DNA of 64,000 nucleotides from Microbacterium testaceum StLB037. GTDB lineage: Bacteria > Actinomycetota > Actinomycetes > Actinomycetales > Microbacteriaceae. Position numbers and translations under genes: made by a program. The stretch spans positions 550,578 to 614,577 of the forward strand of contig NZ_VTQH01000002.1 in assembly GCF_008763945.1 (NCBI RefSeq), in the 5' to 3' direction. The notes below the pieces were generated by a model. That model was not told where the DNA came from and did no database searches. It was given only the letters and a program-made list of their open reading frames with translations. Shown piece by piece: positions 1-8,472 of this stretch (position 1 is its first letter; each line of letters begins with the position of its first letter).

Positions 1-410
1 GCGGCGCCGTGGACGAGGTCCATCGCCCCGCCAGGACCCTTCACCATCTTGCCGGGGATCATCCAGTTCGCCAGATCTCCGGATGCCGACACCTGCATCG
101 CCCCGAGGATGGCGGCGTCGATCTTGCCCCCGCGGATCATGCCGAAGCTCAGCGCCGAGTCGAAGAAGGCGGCACCGTCGAGGGTGGTCACCGTCTCTTT
201 GCCGGCGTTGATGAGGTCGGCATCCACGGCGTCCTCGGTCGGGTACGGCCCGACGCCCAGGATGCCGTTCTCGGACTGCAGCACGACCGTGACGCCCTGA
301 GGCACGTGGTTGGGAACGAGGGTGGGCAGACCGATGCCGAGGTTGACGTACGAGCCGTCGGCGAGTTCGAGGGCGGCGCGGGCGGCCATCTCGGTGCGGG
401 TCAGGGGCAT
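1..410 (-). CDS. 3-oxoacid CoA-transferase subunit B (partial, 3' end beyond window)
   Basis: This is the beta subunit of a class I CoA-transferase, which moves CoA from succinyl-CoA to a 3-oxoacid (acetoacetate or 3-oxoadipate) through a glutamyl-CoA thioester. The N-terminal 136 residues are in the window and the rest lies past base 1. The motif [10 protein letters not shown] carries the catalytic glutamate of the family, and the N-terminus ([19 protein letters not shown]) is typical. The ATG lies one base after the TGA of the alpha-subunit gene, so the two are translationally coupled. Whether the substrate is acetoacetate (Sco type) or 3-oxoadipate (PcaIJ type) cannot be settled here; an IclR regulator next door fits the aromatic-catabolism version. 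Confidence 0.93.
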   Translation of the reverse strand, partial: MPLTRTEMAARAALELADGSYVNLGIGLPTLVPNHVPQGVTVVLQSENGILGVGPYPTEDAVDADLINAGKETVTTLDGAAFFDSALSFGMIRGGKIDAAILGAMQVSASGDLANWMIPGKMVKGPGGAMDLVHGA

Positions 411-411
411 G

Positions 412-1182
412 TCAGTGGTTCCCTTCGCGAACGGTGCGCTTCTCGATGCGCTTGTCGACATCGCCGACCTCCACGATGCGGTGGACGTAGACGCCGGGGA
501 GGTGCACGGCATCCGGATCGATCTCTCCGGGCTCGACGAGGTGCTCGACCTGCGCGATGCAGGTGCGGCCGGCCATCGCGGCGAGGGGGTTGAAGGCGCG
601 AGCGGCCTTGCGGAAGACGAGGTTGCCGTGGCGGTCGCCCTTCCACGCGTGCACGAGCGAGAAGTCGGTGGTGATCGCCTCTTCGAGGACGAATTCGCGC
701 GGCTCGCCGTTCACCTCGAAGGTGCGCACGTCTTTGACCGGGGAGGCGATCGCGACGCCGCCCGCGCCGTCGTAGCGCCGCGGCAGGCCACCCTCGGCGA
801 CCTGGGTGCCGACGCCGGTCTGCGTGAAGAACGCGGCGATGCCCGAGCCGCCGGCGCGGAGCTTCTCGGCGAGGGTTCCCTGCGGGGTGAGCTCGAGCTC
901 CAACTCGCCGGAGAGGAACTGCCGCTCGAACTCCTTGTTCTCGCCGACGTACGACGAGGTCATCTTGCGGATGCGTCCGGCCCCCAGGAGGATCCCCAGC
1001 CCCCAGTCGTCGACTCCGCAGTTGTTCGACACGACCGAGAGGTCGCGGGTCCCCTGGGCGAGAAGGGCCTCGATGAGGGCGATGGGGTTGCCGGAGAGGC
1101 CGAACCCGCCGACGGCGAGCGAGGCCCCGTCGGGGATGTCGGCCACCGCTTCGGCGGCGGTGGCGACGGTCTTGTCGATCAC
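412..1182 (-). CDS. 3-oxoacid CoA-transferase subunit A
   Basis: Alpha subunit (256 aa) of the same heterodimeric CoA-transferase. The glycine-rich CoA-binding loop [10 protein letters not shown] lies near residues 23-32, and the family block [17 protein letters not shown] follows near residue 110. I place the start at GTG 1182 (encoding [13 protein letters not shown]) because GAGG sits a few bases upstream; the longer reading frame to 1212 would run through that ribosome site. The stop is followed at once by the beta-subunit ATG. The pair points away from the IclR gene at 1283 and shares its upstream region, which contains an inverted repeat suited to co-regulation. The substrate (acetoacetate or 3-oxoadipate) is an inference only. 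Confidence 0.93.
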   Translation of the reverse strand: MIDKTVATAAEAVADIPDGASLAVGGFGLSGNPIALIEALLAQGTRDLSVVSNNCGVDDWGLGILLGAGRIRKMTSSYVGENKEFERQFLSGELELELTPQGTLAEKLRAGGSGIAAFFTQTGVGTQVAEGGLPRRYDGAGGVAIASPVKDVRTFEVNGEPREFVLEEAITTDFSLVHAWKGDRHGNLVFRKAARAFNPLAAMAGRTCIAQVEHLVEPGEIDPDAVHLPGVYVHRIVEVGDVDKRIEKRTVREGNH

Positions 1183-1253
1183 GCGAACTCCTCTGTTCTG
1201 GCGTGCTTCCACGGTGCCCCGGCTCGCGGTAGGTCGACGACTGCGGTCTTGTC

Positions 1254-1291
1254 ATGTGGATACCGGGGCGCGTAACGTCCACATGGTGGAC
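1254..1291. promoter_or_regulatory. Candidate IclR operator with three GTGGA half-sites
   Basis: ATGTGGA (1254-1260) is matched by TCCACAT (1278-1284). The second half is itself part of a perfect palindrome GTCCAC-ATG-GTGGAC (1277-1291) centred on the IclR start codon. Three GTGGA-type half-sites in alternating orientation lie between the CoA-transferase operon and the regulator. IclR relatives of the PcaU/PobR type are known to bind three-part repeats, so an autoregulatory operator is a reasonable inference. Confidence 0.55.
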
Positions 1292-2086
1292 AAAGAGACG
1301 CGCACTGTTTCCGAGGCCTCCGTCCCCGGAGCACAGGCGATCGCGCGGGCGGCGCGGCTGCTGCGGCTCGTGACCGCCGCCGGCGCAGCGGGTGGGGCCG
1401 TGGGCGACCTCGCGCGCGATGCCGACCTGACCCGGCCGACCGCGCACCGGTTGCTGAGCGCCCTGCGCGCCGAGGGGCTCGTCGACCGCGACGACGCAAC
1501 GGGGCACTGGCTGCCGGGACCGGAGCTGTACCTGATGGGCAGTGTCGCGGCATCCCGCTTCGACATCACCTCGACGGCTCGCGACATCGTGCGCTCCCTC
1601 GCGGTGCGCACAGAGGAGAGCGCGTTCCTGTCGGTGCGGCGGGGGGATGAGACGGTATGCCTCGTCCGCGAGGACGGGAGCTTCCCGATCCGGTCGTTCG
1701 TGCTGTCGGAGGGCGTGCGCTTCCCCCTCGGGGTGGCTTCGGCGGGGTTGGCCATCCTCGCCTTCCTGCCGCCCCACGATGTGGATGCGTATCTCGAGCG
1801 GCATCCGGAGCTCGCCGAGAAGTGGGGGTCGTCGCACTCCCCCGCGCGGCTGCGCACTCGGATCCGCGATACGCAGGCTCGCGGGTACGCGGTGAACCCC
1901 GGGCTGATCGTGGAGGGGAGCTGGGGGCTCGGGGCGGCAGTGTTCACCCGTTCCGGAGACCCGCAGTGGGCGTTGAGCCTGACGGGCGTGGAGTTCCGCT
2001 TCGGCGGCGAGCGTCTCGCCGAGCTGGGACGGCTTCTGCTCGCGCACGCCCACCAGCTCTCGACGCGGGTCTCGTCTTCCCGGTAA
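1283..2086 (+). CDS. IclR-family transcriptional regulator
   Basis: A 267-residue IclR regulator with an N-terminal winged helix-turn-helix (about residues 20-75, including DLTRPTAHRLLSALRAEGL) and a C-terminal GAF-like effector domain (about 90-260). The start at ATG 1283 gives the standard family length; the open frame upstream of it belongs to no protein. It is divergent from the CoA-transferase pair and probably regulates it together with itself. A sequence TAACGT (1273-1278) could serve as a -10 box just before the ATG. The effector is unknown; a ketoadipate or aromatic-acid intermediate is a guess from the neighbouring enzymes. Confidence 0.92.
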   Translation: MVDKETRTVSEASVPGAQAIARAARLLRLVTAAGAAGGAVGDLARDADLTRPTAHRLLSALRAEGLVDRDDATGHWLPGPELYLMGSVAASRFDITSTARDIVRSLAVRTEESAFLSVRRGDETVCLVREDGSFPIRSFVLSEGVRFPLGVASAGLAILAFLPPHDVDAYLERHPELAEKWGSSHSPARLRTRIRDTQARGYAVNPGLIVEGSWGLGAAVFTRSGDPQWALSLTGVEFRFGGERLAELGRLLLAHAHQLSTRVSSSR

Positions 2087-2090
2087 ATAG

Positions 2091-2128
2091 ATACCACCGG
2101 TATATATCAGGGGTATACTTCTGGGTAT
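2091..2128 (+). promoter_or_regulatory. MarR promoter with GGTAT half-site array
   Basis: A perfect inverted repeat ATACC-ACC-GGTAT (2091-2103) is followed by two more GGTAT copies (2112-2116 and 2124-2128), spaced 13 and 12 bp. TATACT (2114-2119) looks like a -10 box seven bases before the ATG at 2127, so the transcript would be leaderless and a bound regulator would cover the promoter. MarR autorepression is the likely meaning. Confidence 0.55.
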
Positions 2129-2699
2129 GACCCGGGACGACGATCTGCAGACGCTCCTGCTCGCGGTGCACGCGCTCACCCGGATCGCCGCTCTCGACAC
2201 GCAGACCGAGGCACCCGCGGCCCAGTGGCGCACGCTGACCCTGCTGCGCGATCACGGTCCGCAGCGCCTGGGTGACCTCGCGACTCTGAGCCGCGTGACC
2301 CAGCCCGGCATGACCCGGCTCGTCCACCAGATGGACGCGGCGGGCCTCCTGGAGCGACGCCGCCACCCCGACGACTCGCGCGTGAGCGTGGTGGCCGCGA
2401 CGGCCGCCGGTCTCGAGGCGTTGGCCGGCTGGTACGAGCAGTTCCGCGCGGCCCTCGCGCCCCACGTCGCCGATCTGTCGGAGAGCGAGTGGGATGCCGT
2501 GAGCCTCGCCGCGTCGGCCCTGTCGCTGCGGGTGGGGATGGCGCCGTCGAGAACCGATGAGAACCGAGCCCCCGACGACTCAACCCCGAACGCCTCAACC
2601 CCGAATGACTCAATCCCCGACGACGATGGCGCCGCCGACCCGACCGATGATCGCGGAGCCCTCGTGGGCGCCGCCGGAGAACAGGAGGTGGTCCGGTGA
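2127..2699 (+). CDS. MarR-family transcriptional regulator
   Basis: A 190-residue MarR protein. The winged helix covers about residues 45-98, with the recognition segment SRVTQPGMTRLVHQMDAAGL and the wing RRHPDDSRVSV. The last 50 residues are an unusual Asp/Pro/Ser-rich tail containing short near-repeats (DDSTPNASTPNDSIPDDD) that normal MarR proteins lack. The downstream transporter starts inside the stop codon (GTGA overlap), so the two form an operon. The regulator most likely represses its own efflux pump in response to a small hydrophobic ligand, as is usual for MarR-MFS pairs; the drug is unknown. Confidence 0.9.
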   Translation: MTRDDDLQTLLLAVHALTRIAALDTQTEAPAAQWRTLTLLRDHGPQRLGDLATLSRVTQPGMTRLVHQMDAAGLLERRRHPDDSRVSVVAATAAGLEALAGWYEQFRAALAPHVADLSESEWDAVSLAASALSLRVGMAPSRTDENRAPDDSTPNASTPNDSIPDDDGAADPTDDRGALVGAAGEQEVVR

Positions 2700-3937
2700 G
2701 TGCCGGAACCGCAGCAGTCAGCAAGGCGCCCAGCGTCTGGAAACAGCCCGCGCAGGTCTGGGCCGTCGCATTCGCGTGCGTCGTCGCCTTCATGGGCATC
2801 GGCCTGGTCGACCCGATCCTTCCCGCGATCGCCGAGTCCCTGAAGGCGTCGCCCGTCGAGACCGAGCTGCTGTTCACCAGCTACCTCGTCGTCACCGGAC
2901 TGGCGATGCTCATCACGAGCTGGATCTCGAGCCGTATCGGCGCCAAGGCGACCCTGCTGGTGGGTCTCGGCCTGATCGTCGTGTTCGCGTTCTTCTGCGC
3001 CATCAGCGGCAGCGTGGATGCCGTCATCGGCTTCCGCGCCGGATGGGGCCTGGGCAACGCGCTGTTCATCTCCACCGCGCTGGCGACCATCGTGGGCGCC
3101 GCCTCCGGCGGAAGCTCGGCCGCGATCATCCTCTACGAGGCCGCGCTGGGCCTCGGCATCGCCGTGGGACCGCTGCTCGGCGGCATCCTGGGTGAAGTCA
3201 GCTGGCGAGGGCCGTTCTTCGGCGTCGTGGTGCTGATGGCGATCGCATTCATCGCGGTGCTGGCCCTGCTTCGCGGACCCCAGCCGGAACGCAAGCCGCT
3301 CCCCTTCAGCGCTCCGTTCCGAGCGCTGGGTCGCCCGGCGCTGGCGATCCTCGCCGCCACCGCGCTGTTCTACAACATCGGCTTCTTCACGCTGCTGGCG
3401 TTCTCGCCGTTCCCCCTCGGTTTCGGGGCGATGGGTATCGGCCTGACCTTCTTCGGCTGGGGCGTGGGTCTCGCGATCACGAGCGTGTGGGTCGCTCCCC
3501 TGCTGCTGCGCCGACTGCGCCTGACGACCGTCCTGCTGATCGCTCTGCCACTGCTGGCTCTCGACCTGCTCGTGGCCGCGTTCATCGTGTCGTCGGCCAC
3601 CGCCCTAGTCGTCTGCATCATCGTGGGCGGTCTCGTGCTCGGGGTCGTGAACACCGCCCTCACCGAGGCCGTGATGGAGGCGACCGACCTCCCCCGCTCG
3701 GTCGCGTCGTCGGCGTACTCGGCCGTGCGCTTCCTCGGTGGTGCCGTCGCTCCCCCGCTGGCGGCCCTGCTGTGGCACGCGTACGGTGCGGGAGTGCCGT
3801 ACGTGATGGCCGCGGTGTCGGTCGTGATCTCGGCCGCGTGCATCCTGTTCGGCCGGCGCCTGCTCGCGCACGTCGACGGAGCGCACCCGGATGCCGCTGA
3901 CGAAGGCGCTGCGGTCCTGGTGGGCGACGCAGCGTAA
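2696..3937 (+). CDS. MFS transporter, probable drug efflux
   Basis: A 413-residue major facilitator protein with about twelve hydrophobic segments. The segment 1-2 region has the family pattern IGLVDPILPAIAESL, and SWISSRIGAKATLLVGLGL matches the conserved loop 2-3 of proton-driven drug exporters. Translation starts at GTG 2696 and overlaps the marR stop by four bases. The pairing with MarR suggests export of a toxic compound. The substrate cannot be read from sequence. A short Asp/Ala-rich tail ends the protein. Confidence 0.9.
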   Translation: MSAGTAAVSKAPSVWKQPAQVWAVAFACVVAFMGIGLVDPILPAIAESLKASPVETELLFTSYLVVTGLAMLITSWISSRIGAKATLLVGLGLIVVFAFFCAISGSVDAVIGFRAGWGLGNALFISTALATIVGAASGGSSAAIILYEAALGLGIAVGPLLGGILGEVSWRGPFFGVVVLMAIAFIAVLALLRGPQPERKPLPFSAPFRALGRPALAILAATALFYNIGFFTLLAFSPFPLGFGAMGIGLTFFGWGVGLAITSVWVAPLLLRRLRLTTVLLIALPLLALDLLVAAFIVSSATALVVCIIVGGLVLGVVNTALTEAVMEATDLPRSVASSAYSAVRFLGGAVAPPLAALLWHAYGAGVPYVMAAVSVVISAACILFGRRLLAHVDGAHPDAADEGAAVLVGDAA

Positions 3938-3960
3938 GAAGGCGTCGACGGCACGGTGCG

Positions 3961-4175
3961 AGGCGCCGGGTTCCGGCAGGCGGTCCGTGGAGGGGCGTCG
4001 TGTCGGGGCTCGGCGCTTGCGCGTGTGGGCGGCACCGGGTGTCGGGAGGGCGGTCCAGGAGGGTCGTCGGGTCGGGACTCGGCGCTTTCGCCTCGGAACT
4101 GCGCGGGGTGCCGGGTGTCGGTGCGGCGCTCCGTCGAGGGGCGTCGTGTCGGGGCTTCGTGCTCCCGCCGTATGG
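3961..4175. repeat. Degenerate tandem repeat, three units of 70-76 bp
   Basis: This fills most of the 304-bp gap between the MFS gene and the HNH gene. Each unit carries a GC-rich block of the form CCGGG-TGTCGG, then C-GTCC followed by GAGGGGCGTCGTGTCGGG and CTCGGCGCTT. The CGGTCC landmark falls at 3981 and 4051, with the variant CGCTCC at 4127, giving periods of 70 and 76 bp. No convincing gene uses the region; the open frames across it are low-complexity Arg/Gly/Ser strings. Confidence 0.7.
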
Positions 4176-4241
4176 CGTGATGTATCGCACTCCTGACCTG
4201 GTCTTCTCTTCGATGTCGGAGGTCCGCGATACCGTGCTCCC

Positions 4242-5855
4242 ATGACGAACTCGACCCCCGCGACAGACCGGCCGGTGCCGGATCGCGAGGTCGTGCCCGT
4301 CGCGTTCTCCGCGCCTCCGCCGAGCGACGCCGAGCTCGACGCGTGGGCCGACGAGGTCCGTGCGATCGAAGAGGGACTGTTCGAGCCGGATTGGGACGAG
4401 TTGTTCGTCGACGGGGATGATCCGTGGCCGGTGAGCCACGACCTGGGTGCCTTCAGCGAGGGCCCCGCGTCGCCTGCCGGTTGCCCCGTCTCCGCCGTTT
4501 CCGAAACCGACGCCCGTCCGATCGACCTCGTGCATGAGCTCGTCGCGGTCGCCGTCCGTCGTCGGCAGCACACGGCCGAGGAGTACCGGCTCATGACGCT
4601 GATCCTCGATGGTGCGGTGGCGGACCCGGAGCCGTGGGTCGGCCCGGATCCCACTCTCTCTGCGGACTGGGACGACTCGCGAGGCCGCACGGTGGCCGCC
4701 GTTCGCCGCGATCGCGTCGACCTGGCCGAGCGCGCCGCCGCCGCCGAGATCGCCGTACAGCTCCGTCTGGCCGAGAGGACCGTGCGCACCCGCGTCGGTC
4801 ACGCGCGAACGCTGCAGACGCGATGCGCGTTGGCCTGGAGGGCGTTCCTCGAGGGGCGCATCTCCGAAAGCCACGCGATCAGGATCGCCCGGCTCGCCGA
4901 CTCCCTCCCCGACGATCGCGCGGCCTGGACCGCATTCGACATTGGCGCCACCGAGCGCGCCGAGCGCCTCACTCCCTCGAGCTTCGAGACCGCCGCCCGC
5001 GTCCTGCGCGAGAAGGTCCACGCCGAGTCGATCGACGAGCGCCATCGCCGCGCCGCTCAGGACCGCGGAGTGTGGTTGACGCCCGAGCTCGACGGCATGG
5101 CGACGCTGACTGCGCTCCTCCCCGCGGATCGGGCGCAGGCGGCCATGACGCGCCTGGATCGCGTCGCGCGGCATCTCGCGACGGCAGACGGGGAAAACCG
5201 CACGCTGGCGCAGCTGCGGGCGGATGCGCTGGCAGACCTGCTCGCAAGTGGCATTGCGGCGCAGAAGCCCGCGACGGCAACGGTTCCCGCGCCGGGAGCG
5301 TCCGGCGCGACGGGGGCGTCGGCAGCGGTTCCCGCGCCGGGAGCGTCTGGCGCGCCGAGCACACCCGCTGCTCCCCGCCCCGCCCGTCCCACCGTGGTCG
5401 TCACCGTCCCCGCGCTCACCCTGCTCGGGCGCGACGACACGCCGGCCACGCTGGACGGCTACGGCCCCATCGACCTCGAGACCGCTCGCCGTCTTGCGGG
5501 AGAAGCGACGTCGTGGATCCGCGTGCTCACCCACCCGCTCACCGGGGTTCCCCTCGCCCTCGACCGCACGACGTACCGGGTGACCACTGCCCTCCGGCGG
5601 TGGTTGGGTGTGACCTCGCCGACGTGCGTCTTTCCGGGGTGCACACGACCGGCGCGCGAGTGCGACATCGACCACCTCACGGCGTGGGCCGACGGCGGCA
5701 CCACTGACCACGACAACCTCGAACCCGAGTGCCGCCACCACCATCGCCTCCGCCACGAGACGAGATGGGAACCGCACAAGAACTCGGGCGACTCCGACCT
5801 GAGGTGGCGCTCACCCCTGGGTCACGACGTCGAGGTGGATCCGCCGCCGTTCTGA
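4242..5855 (+). CDS. DUF222 / HNH endonuclease-domain protein (13E12-type)
   Basis: A 537-residue member of the actinobacterial DUF222-HNH family. The helical DUF222 region spans roughly residues 95-400, and a C-terminal HNH module runs from Cys462 (CVFPGC) through DIDHLTAWADGG to ECRHHHRLRH at about 505, with the cysteine and histidine ligands intact. Between the two lies an Ala/Pro linker with a near-perfect duplication of VPAPGASGA. Such proteins are usually multicopy in these genomes and their cellular role is not established; nuclease activity is expected from the intact HNH motif. The 3' end overlaps the convergent Nudix gene by 34 bp. Confidence 0.9.
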   Translation: MTNSTPATDRPVPDREVVPVAFSAPPPSDAELDAWADEVRAIEEGLFEPDWDELFVDGDDPWPVSHDLGAFSEGPASPAGCPVSAVSETDARPIDLVHELVAVAVRRRQHTAEEYRLMTLILDGAVADPEPWVGPDPTLSADWDDSRGRTVAAVRRDRVDLAERAAAAEIAVQLRLAERTVRTRVGHARTLQTRCALAWRAFLEGRISESHAIRIARLADSLPDDRAAWTAFDIGATERAERLTPSSFETAARVLREKVHAESIDERHRRAAQDRGVWLTPELDGMATLTALLPADRAQAAMTRLDRVARHLATADGENRTLAQLRADALADLLASGIAAQKPATATVPAPGASGATGASAAVPAPGASGAPSTPAAPRPARPTVVVTVPALTLLGRDDTPATLDGYGPIDLETARRLAGEATSWIRVLTHPLTGVPLALDRTTYRVTTALRRWLGVTSPTCVFPGCTRPARECDIDHLTAWADGGTTDHDNLEPECRHHHRLRHETRWEPHKNSGDSDLRWRSPLGHDVEVDPPPF

Positions 5856-6394
5856 CCGTGCTCCGCGCCGTGGACGCCCGCCTCCCCCACCCGCTCCACC
5901 AGCGCGTCCCACAGCTGATCGAACCGGGCGTTCCACGGTGTCGCGAACACCCCGTCCCTCCACCGCTGATGCACCACGTCGAGGGTGACCCACCCGGCAT
6001 CCTGGACTTCCTCCGGATCCGGTACGGGCACCGGCTCGCCCTCGATGCGGCCGACCCACAGGTCGAACAGGGCACTCTCCTCGATGACGCGCCCCACGAG
6101 CACGAGGTCGTCGGGGGCGAGCGCCATGCCGGTCTCCTCCGCGAGCTCGCGCACGGCGCCGGTGCGGCTGGTCTCCCCGCGCAGGGCGCTGCCGGCGGGG
6201 AATTCCCACGCCAACGGGTAGTCCTTGCCTTCCGCCCGCAGGCTCATCAGCACGCGTCCTGTCGACGACACCAGACACACGGATGCCACGACGTGGAACG
6301 ACCCGGCCGGCACCGGGCCGTCGCCGCGCCGGTGAAGGGTTCCGGTCGGGGTGCCCTGGATGTCGGTGACGTCCCACATCTCGTCGTCGGCCAT
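5822..6394 (-). CDS. Nudix hydrolase
   Basis: A 190-residue Nudix protein. The signature box occupies residues 68-90 (G-x5-E-x7-RELAEETG), with all catalytic glutamates present. It should hydrolyse a nucleoside-diphosphate-linked substrate, with Mg2+ bound by the REXXEE part; the particular substrate is not visible. The region after the box (residues 105-140) resembles ADP-ribose or NADH pyrophosphatase-type folds in length only. The start ATG at 6394 has a GGGAGG ribosome site. It converges with the HNH gene, overlapping at the 3' ends. Confidence 0.88.
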   Translation of the reverse strand: MADDEMWDVTDIQGTPTGTLHRRGDGPVPAGSFHVVASVCLVSSTGRVLMSLRAEGKDYPLAWEFPAGSALRGETSRTGAVRELAEETGMALAPDDLVLVGRVIEESALFDLWVGRIEGEPVPVPDPEEVQDAGWVTLDVVHQRWRDGVFATPWNARFDQLWDALVERVGEAGVHGAEHGQNGGGSTSTS

Positions 6395-6525
6395 TTCGAA
6401 CCTCCCGGGATCGGCACGTACCGCGCGCAGCGGCTCGCTCCATCATGCCGAGTGCTCGTTCGCCGGGCGAGAGGTTGCACCCGGGGCGGTCGAAACCCCG
6501 TGAACCCGCACACACGTCATGAATG

Positions 6526-6566
6526 CAGAAATCCCCTCCCGGCCAGCTGGCGGAAGGGGATTTCTG
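6526..6566 (-). terminator. Rho-independent-type hairpin after tRNA-Lys
   Basis: A perfect 12-bp stem, CAGAAATCCCCT (6526-6537) with AGGGGATTTCTG (6555-6566), lies just downstream of the tRNA gene on its strand. There is no strong U-run, which is common for actinobacterial terminators. Confidence 0.75.
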
Positions 6567-6569
6567 AGG

Positions 6570-6645
6570 TGGTGCACCCCCTGGGACTCGAACCCAGAAC
6601 CCACTGATTAAGAGTCAGTTGCTCTGCCGATTGAGCTAGAGGTGC
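6570..6645 (-). tRNA. tRNA-Lys (CTT)
   Basis: A complete cloverleaf on the minus strand. The acceptor stem is GCACCTC paired with GGGGTGC, the anticodon loop is CTCTTAA (anticodon CTT), and the T-arm contains GGTTCGAGTCC. The CCA end is encoded (6570-6572). Confidence 0.97.
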
Positions 6646-6749
6646 GTTCCGTTCGGCCGGAGTTTCGCTCTCCGCGCCGAGGAATGACACTACCAGGCGT
6701 GACTCGGGCACGCCAAATCGGGCCACGGTTCGGCCCCACGGGCGGCGGT

Positions 6750-6755
6750 TATCCT
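6750..6755 (+). promoter_or_regulatory. Candidate -10 box for hisN-like gene
   Basis: TATCCT lies six bases before the GTG at 6762, with no ribosome site in between, as expected for a leaderless mRNA. Confidence 0.5.
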
Positions 6756-6761
6756 TGACGC

Positions 6762-7598
6762 GTGTCCCGCATCGAAGAGCCCGCCGAGACCCCCGCGGAC
6801 CTGTCCGCCGATCTCGAACTCGCCCTCCGTCTGGCCGACGCCGCCGACGCGGTGGCGATGGAACGTTTCGACTCCGCCGACCTCCACATCGACACCAAGC
6901 CCGACCGCACCCACGTCACCGAGGCCGACCTCGCCACCGAGCGTGCGATTCGACAGATCCTGGATGCCGAGCGCCCCGGCGACGCGATCCTGGGCGAGGA
7001 GTACGGCACCTCCGGTGACGCCGCATCGAGCATCTCCCGGCGCTGGGTCATCGACCCCATCGACGGCACCCACAACTACATGCGCGGCATCCCCGTGTGG
7101 GCGACCCTCATCGCCCTCACGGTCGACGGTGTCCCGCAGGTCGGCGTCGTCAGCCAACCCGCGATCGGACGCCGCTGGTGGGCCTCCACGGGTAACGGCG
7201 CCTGGACCACCACCGCCACCGGCGAGACCCGTCGCATCAACGTCTCCGCGATCGACGAGGTCTCGGCATCCAGCATCAGCTTCCAGAGCATCGAGCAGTG
7301 GGACGACGTCGATCTCGTCCCCACCCTCGAGAAACTCACCCGCGTCGTGTGGCGCGACCGCGCCTACGGCGACGCCCTGCCGTACATGTGGCTCGCGGAA
7401 GGGCGCCTCGAGCTCGTCGCCGAATTCGGCGTGAAGGAGTACGACATCGCCGCGATCGCGCCGATCGTCCGCGAGGCCGGCGGCCGCTTCACCGCGTTCG
7501 ACGGGTCGGATCGCCTCGATGCCGAATCCTCGCTCGCGACGAACGGCATCCTCCACGACGCGTTCTTCGCGCTGCTGCACGAGGGGAACGACCGATGA
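6762..7598 (+). CDS. hisN: Inositol-monophosphatase-family phosphatase, probable histidinol-phosphatase
   Basis: A 278-residue member of the Mg2+/Li+-dependent phosphatase family. The metal-binding residues are in GEEYG (Glu79/Glu80) and DPIDGTHNY (Asp98, Asp101), with a second motif near KEYDIAAIAPIVREAGG. Actinobacterial proteins of this type with DPIDGTHNY(M/V)RG act as histidinol-phosphate phosphatase (HisN) in histidine synthesis; inositol or fructose-1,6-bisphosphate remain possible substrates. The GTG start lies six bases after a -10-like TATCCT. The next gene begins inside its stop codon. Confidence 0.82.
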   Translation: MSRIEEPAETPADLSADLELALRLADAADAVAMERFDSADLHIDTKPDRTHVTEADLATERAIRQILDAERPGDAILGEEYGTSGDAASSISRRWVIDPIDGTHNYMRGIPVWATLIALTVDGVPQVGVVSQPAIGRRWWASTGNGAWTTTATGETRRINVSAIDEVSASSISFQSIEQWDDVDLVPTLEKLTRVVWRDRAYGDALPYMWLAEGRLELVAEFGVKEYDIAAIAPIVREAGGRFTAFDGSDRLDAESSLATNGILHDAFFALLHEGNDR

Positions 7599-8158
7599 CG
7601 CCCCGACGCCTGCTGGCCGCCACCGGATTCCTCGCGGCCCTCGCCCTCGCGGGCTGCACCTCGGCGCCCGATACGGCCCCCAGCGTCGCCGCCAGCGCCA
7701 CGGCGACGGACGCCCCCGTGGCCGAGGCCGCCCCCAGCGCGACGCCCACCACGGAGCCGATCACCCCGACCTGCGACAACATCATCCCCACGTCCACCGT
7801 CGAAGACTTCAAGAGCCTCGGGTGGACCTCCCAGGAGGAGCCGTTCCGCATCGGCGCCACCGCTCTCAACGAGGGCATCCAGTGCAAGTGGGGCGACGCC
7901 AAGGTCGCATCCGACCGCGTGCAGATCTTCGGTTGGGCACCGATCGACGACGCCACCGCCCAGCAGGCCGAGAAGGACCTCGTAGCCTCCGGGTGGAAAC
8001 TCGAGAGGGATGCCGACGGCGCGTACGTCACCGAGAACCCCGACTGGCTCGGCGGACGCGGCGTCGACGGCTACGGCCTGACCTACCTCTTCGGCGACGG
8101 CTGGGTGAAGTTCGCCGACACCCGCCAGAGCCTGCTGCTCGTCGAGACGCCGCATTAA
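7595..8158 (+). CDS. Secreted lipoprotein, unknown function
   Basis: A 187-residue lipoprotein. The signal MTPRRLLAATGFLAALALAG ends in a clear lipobox (LAG-Cys21), followed by a Ser/Ala/Thr/Pro-rich linker (residues 22-58) and a globular part with two cysteines (PTCDNIIP and IQCKWG) that could form a disulfide. I do not recognise the domain. The ATG overlaps the upstream phosphatase stop by four bases, so it is co-transcribed, but a functional link to the phosphatase is not evident. Confidence 0.8.
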   Translation: MTPRRLLAATGFLAALALAGCTSAPDTAPSVAASATATDAPVAEAAPSATPTTEPITPTCDNIIPTSTVEDFKSLGWTSQEEPFRIGATALNEGIQCKWGDAKVASDRVQIFGWAPIDDATAQQAEKDLVASGWKLERDADGAYVTENPDWLGGRGVDGYGLTYLFGDGWVKFADTRQSLLLVETPH

Positions 8159-8168
8159 AGGCAGCTGC

Positions 8169-8423
8169 TCACCGGTACGGATTCACCGCCGCCGCGTCCT
8201 GCCCGGCGGCGAACCCCTCGTCCCAGGCGTCTCCGCGCGCCTCGAGCCCGCGCCACAGCTCGTCCGCCCGCAGCACCCGCTGGGCGAACGCGACCCAATC
8301 GCTCCACCCGCCCTCGACCGGAGCATCGTCGCCGCGACCCACGGCCCGCCAGCGCGGCGCGTCCGCCACGGGCTCGAGACGGAACGGACCGATGTCGATG
8401 CGAGAGCTGCGCGGGTCGGGCAT
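8169..8423 (-). CDS. Small conserved-type hypothetical protein
   Basis: An 84-residue protein, rich in Trp and Arg, with no recognisable domain and no signal or membrane segment. It ends ten bases from the lipoprotein stop in the convergent direction. TAGCGT lies six bases before the ATG (GGAGG directly abuts the ATG, too close to act as a normal ribosome site), which suits a leaderless start. Codon use is like its neighbours, so it is likely a real gene. Confidence 0.6.
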   Translation of the reverse strand: MPDPRSSRIDIGPFRLEPVADAPRWRAVGRGDDAPVEGGWSDWVAFAQRVLRADELWRGLEARGDAWDEGFAAGQDAAAVNPYR

Positions 8424-8472
8424 CCTCCGACGCTAGCCGCTCCGCCCGCACGACAGCGTAGGCTCGACCCTC

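Noticed and set aside
401..2233. 610-codon open frame on the minus strand
   Set aside because: Overlaps the CoA-transferase and IclR genes in another frame; Arg/Pro/Gly-rich shadow typical of GC-rich DNA.
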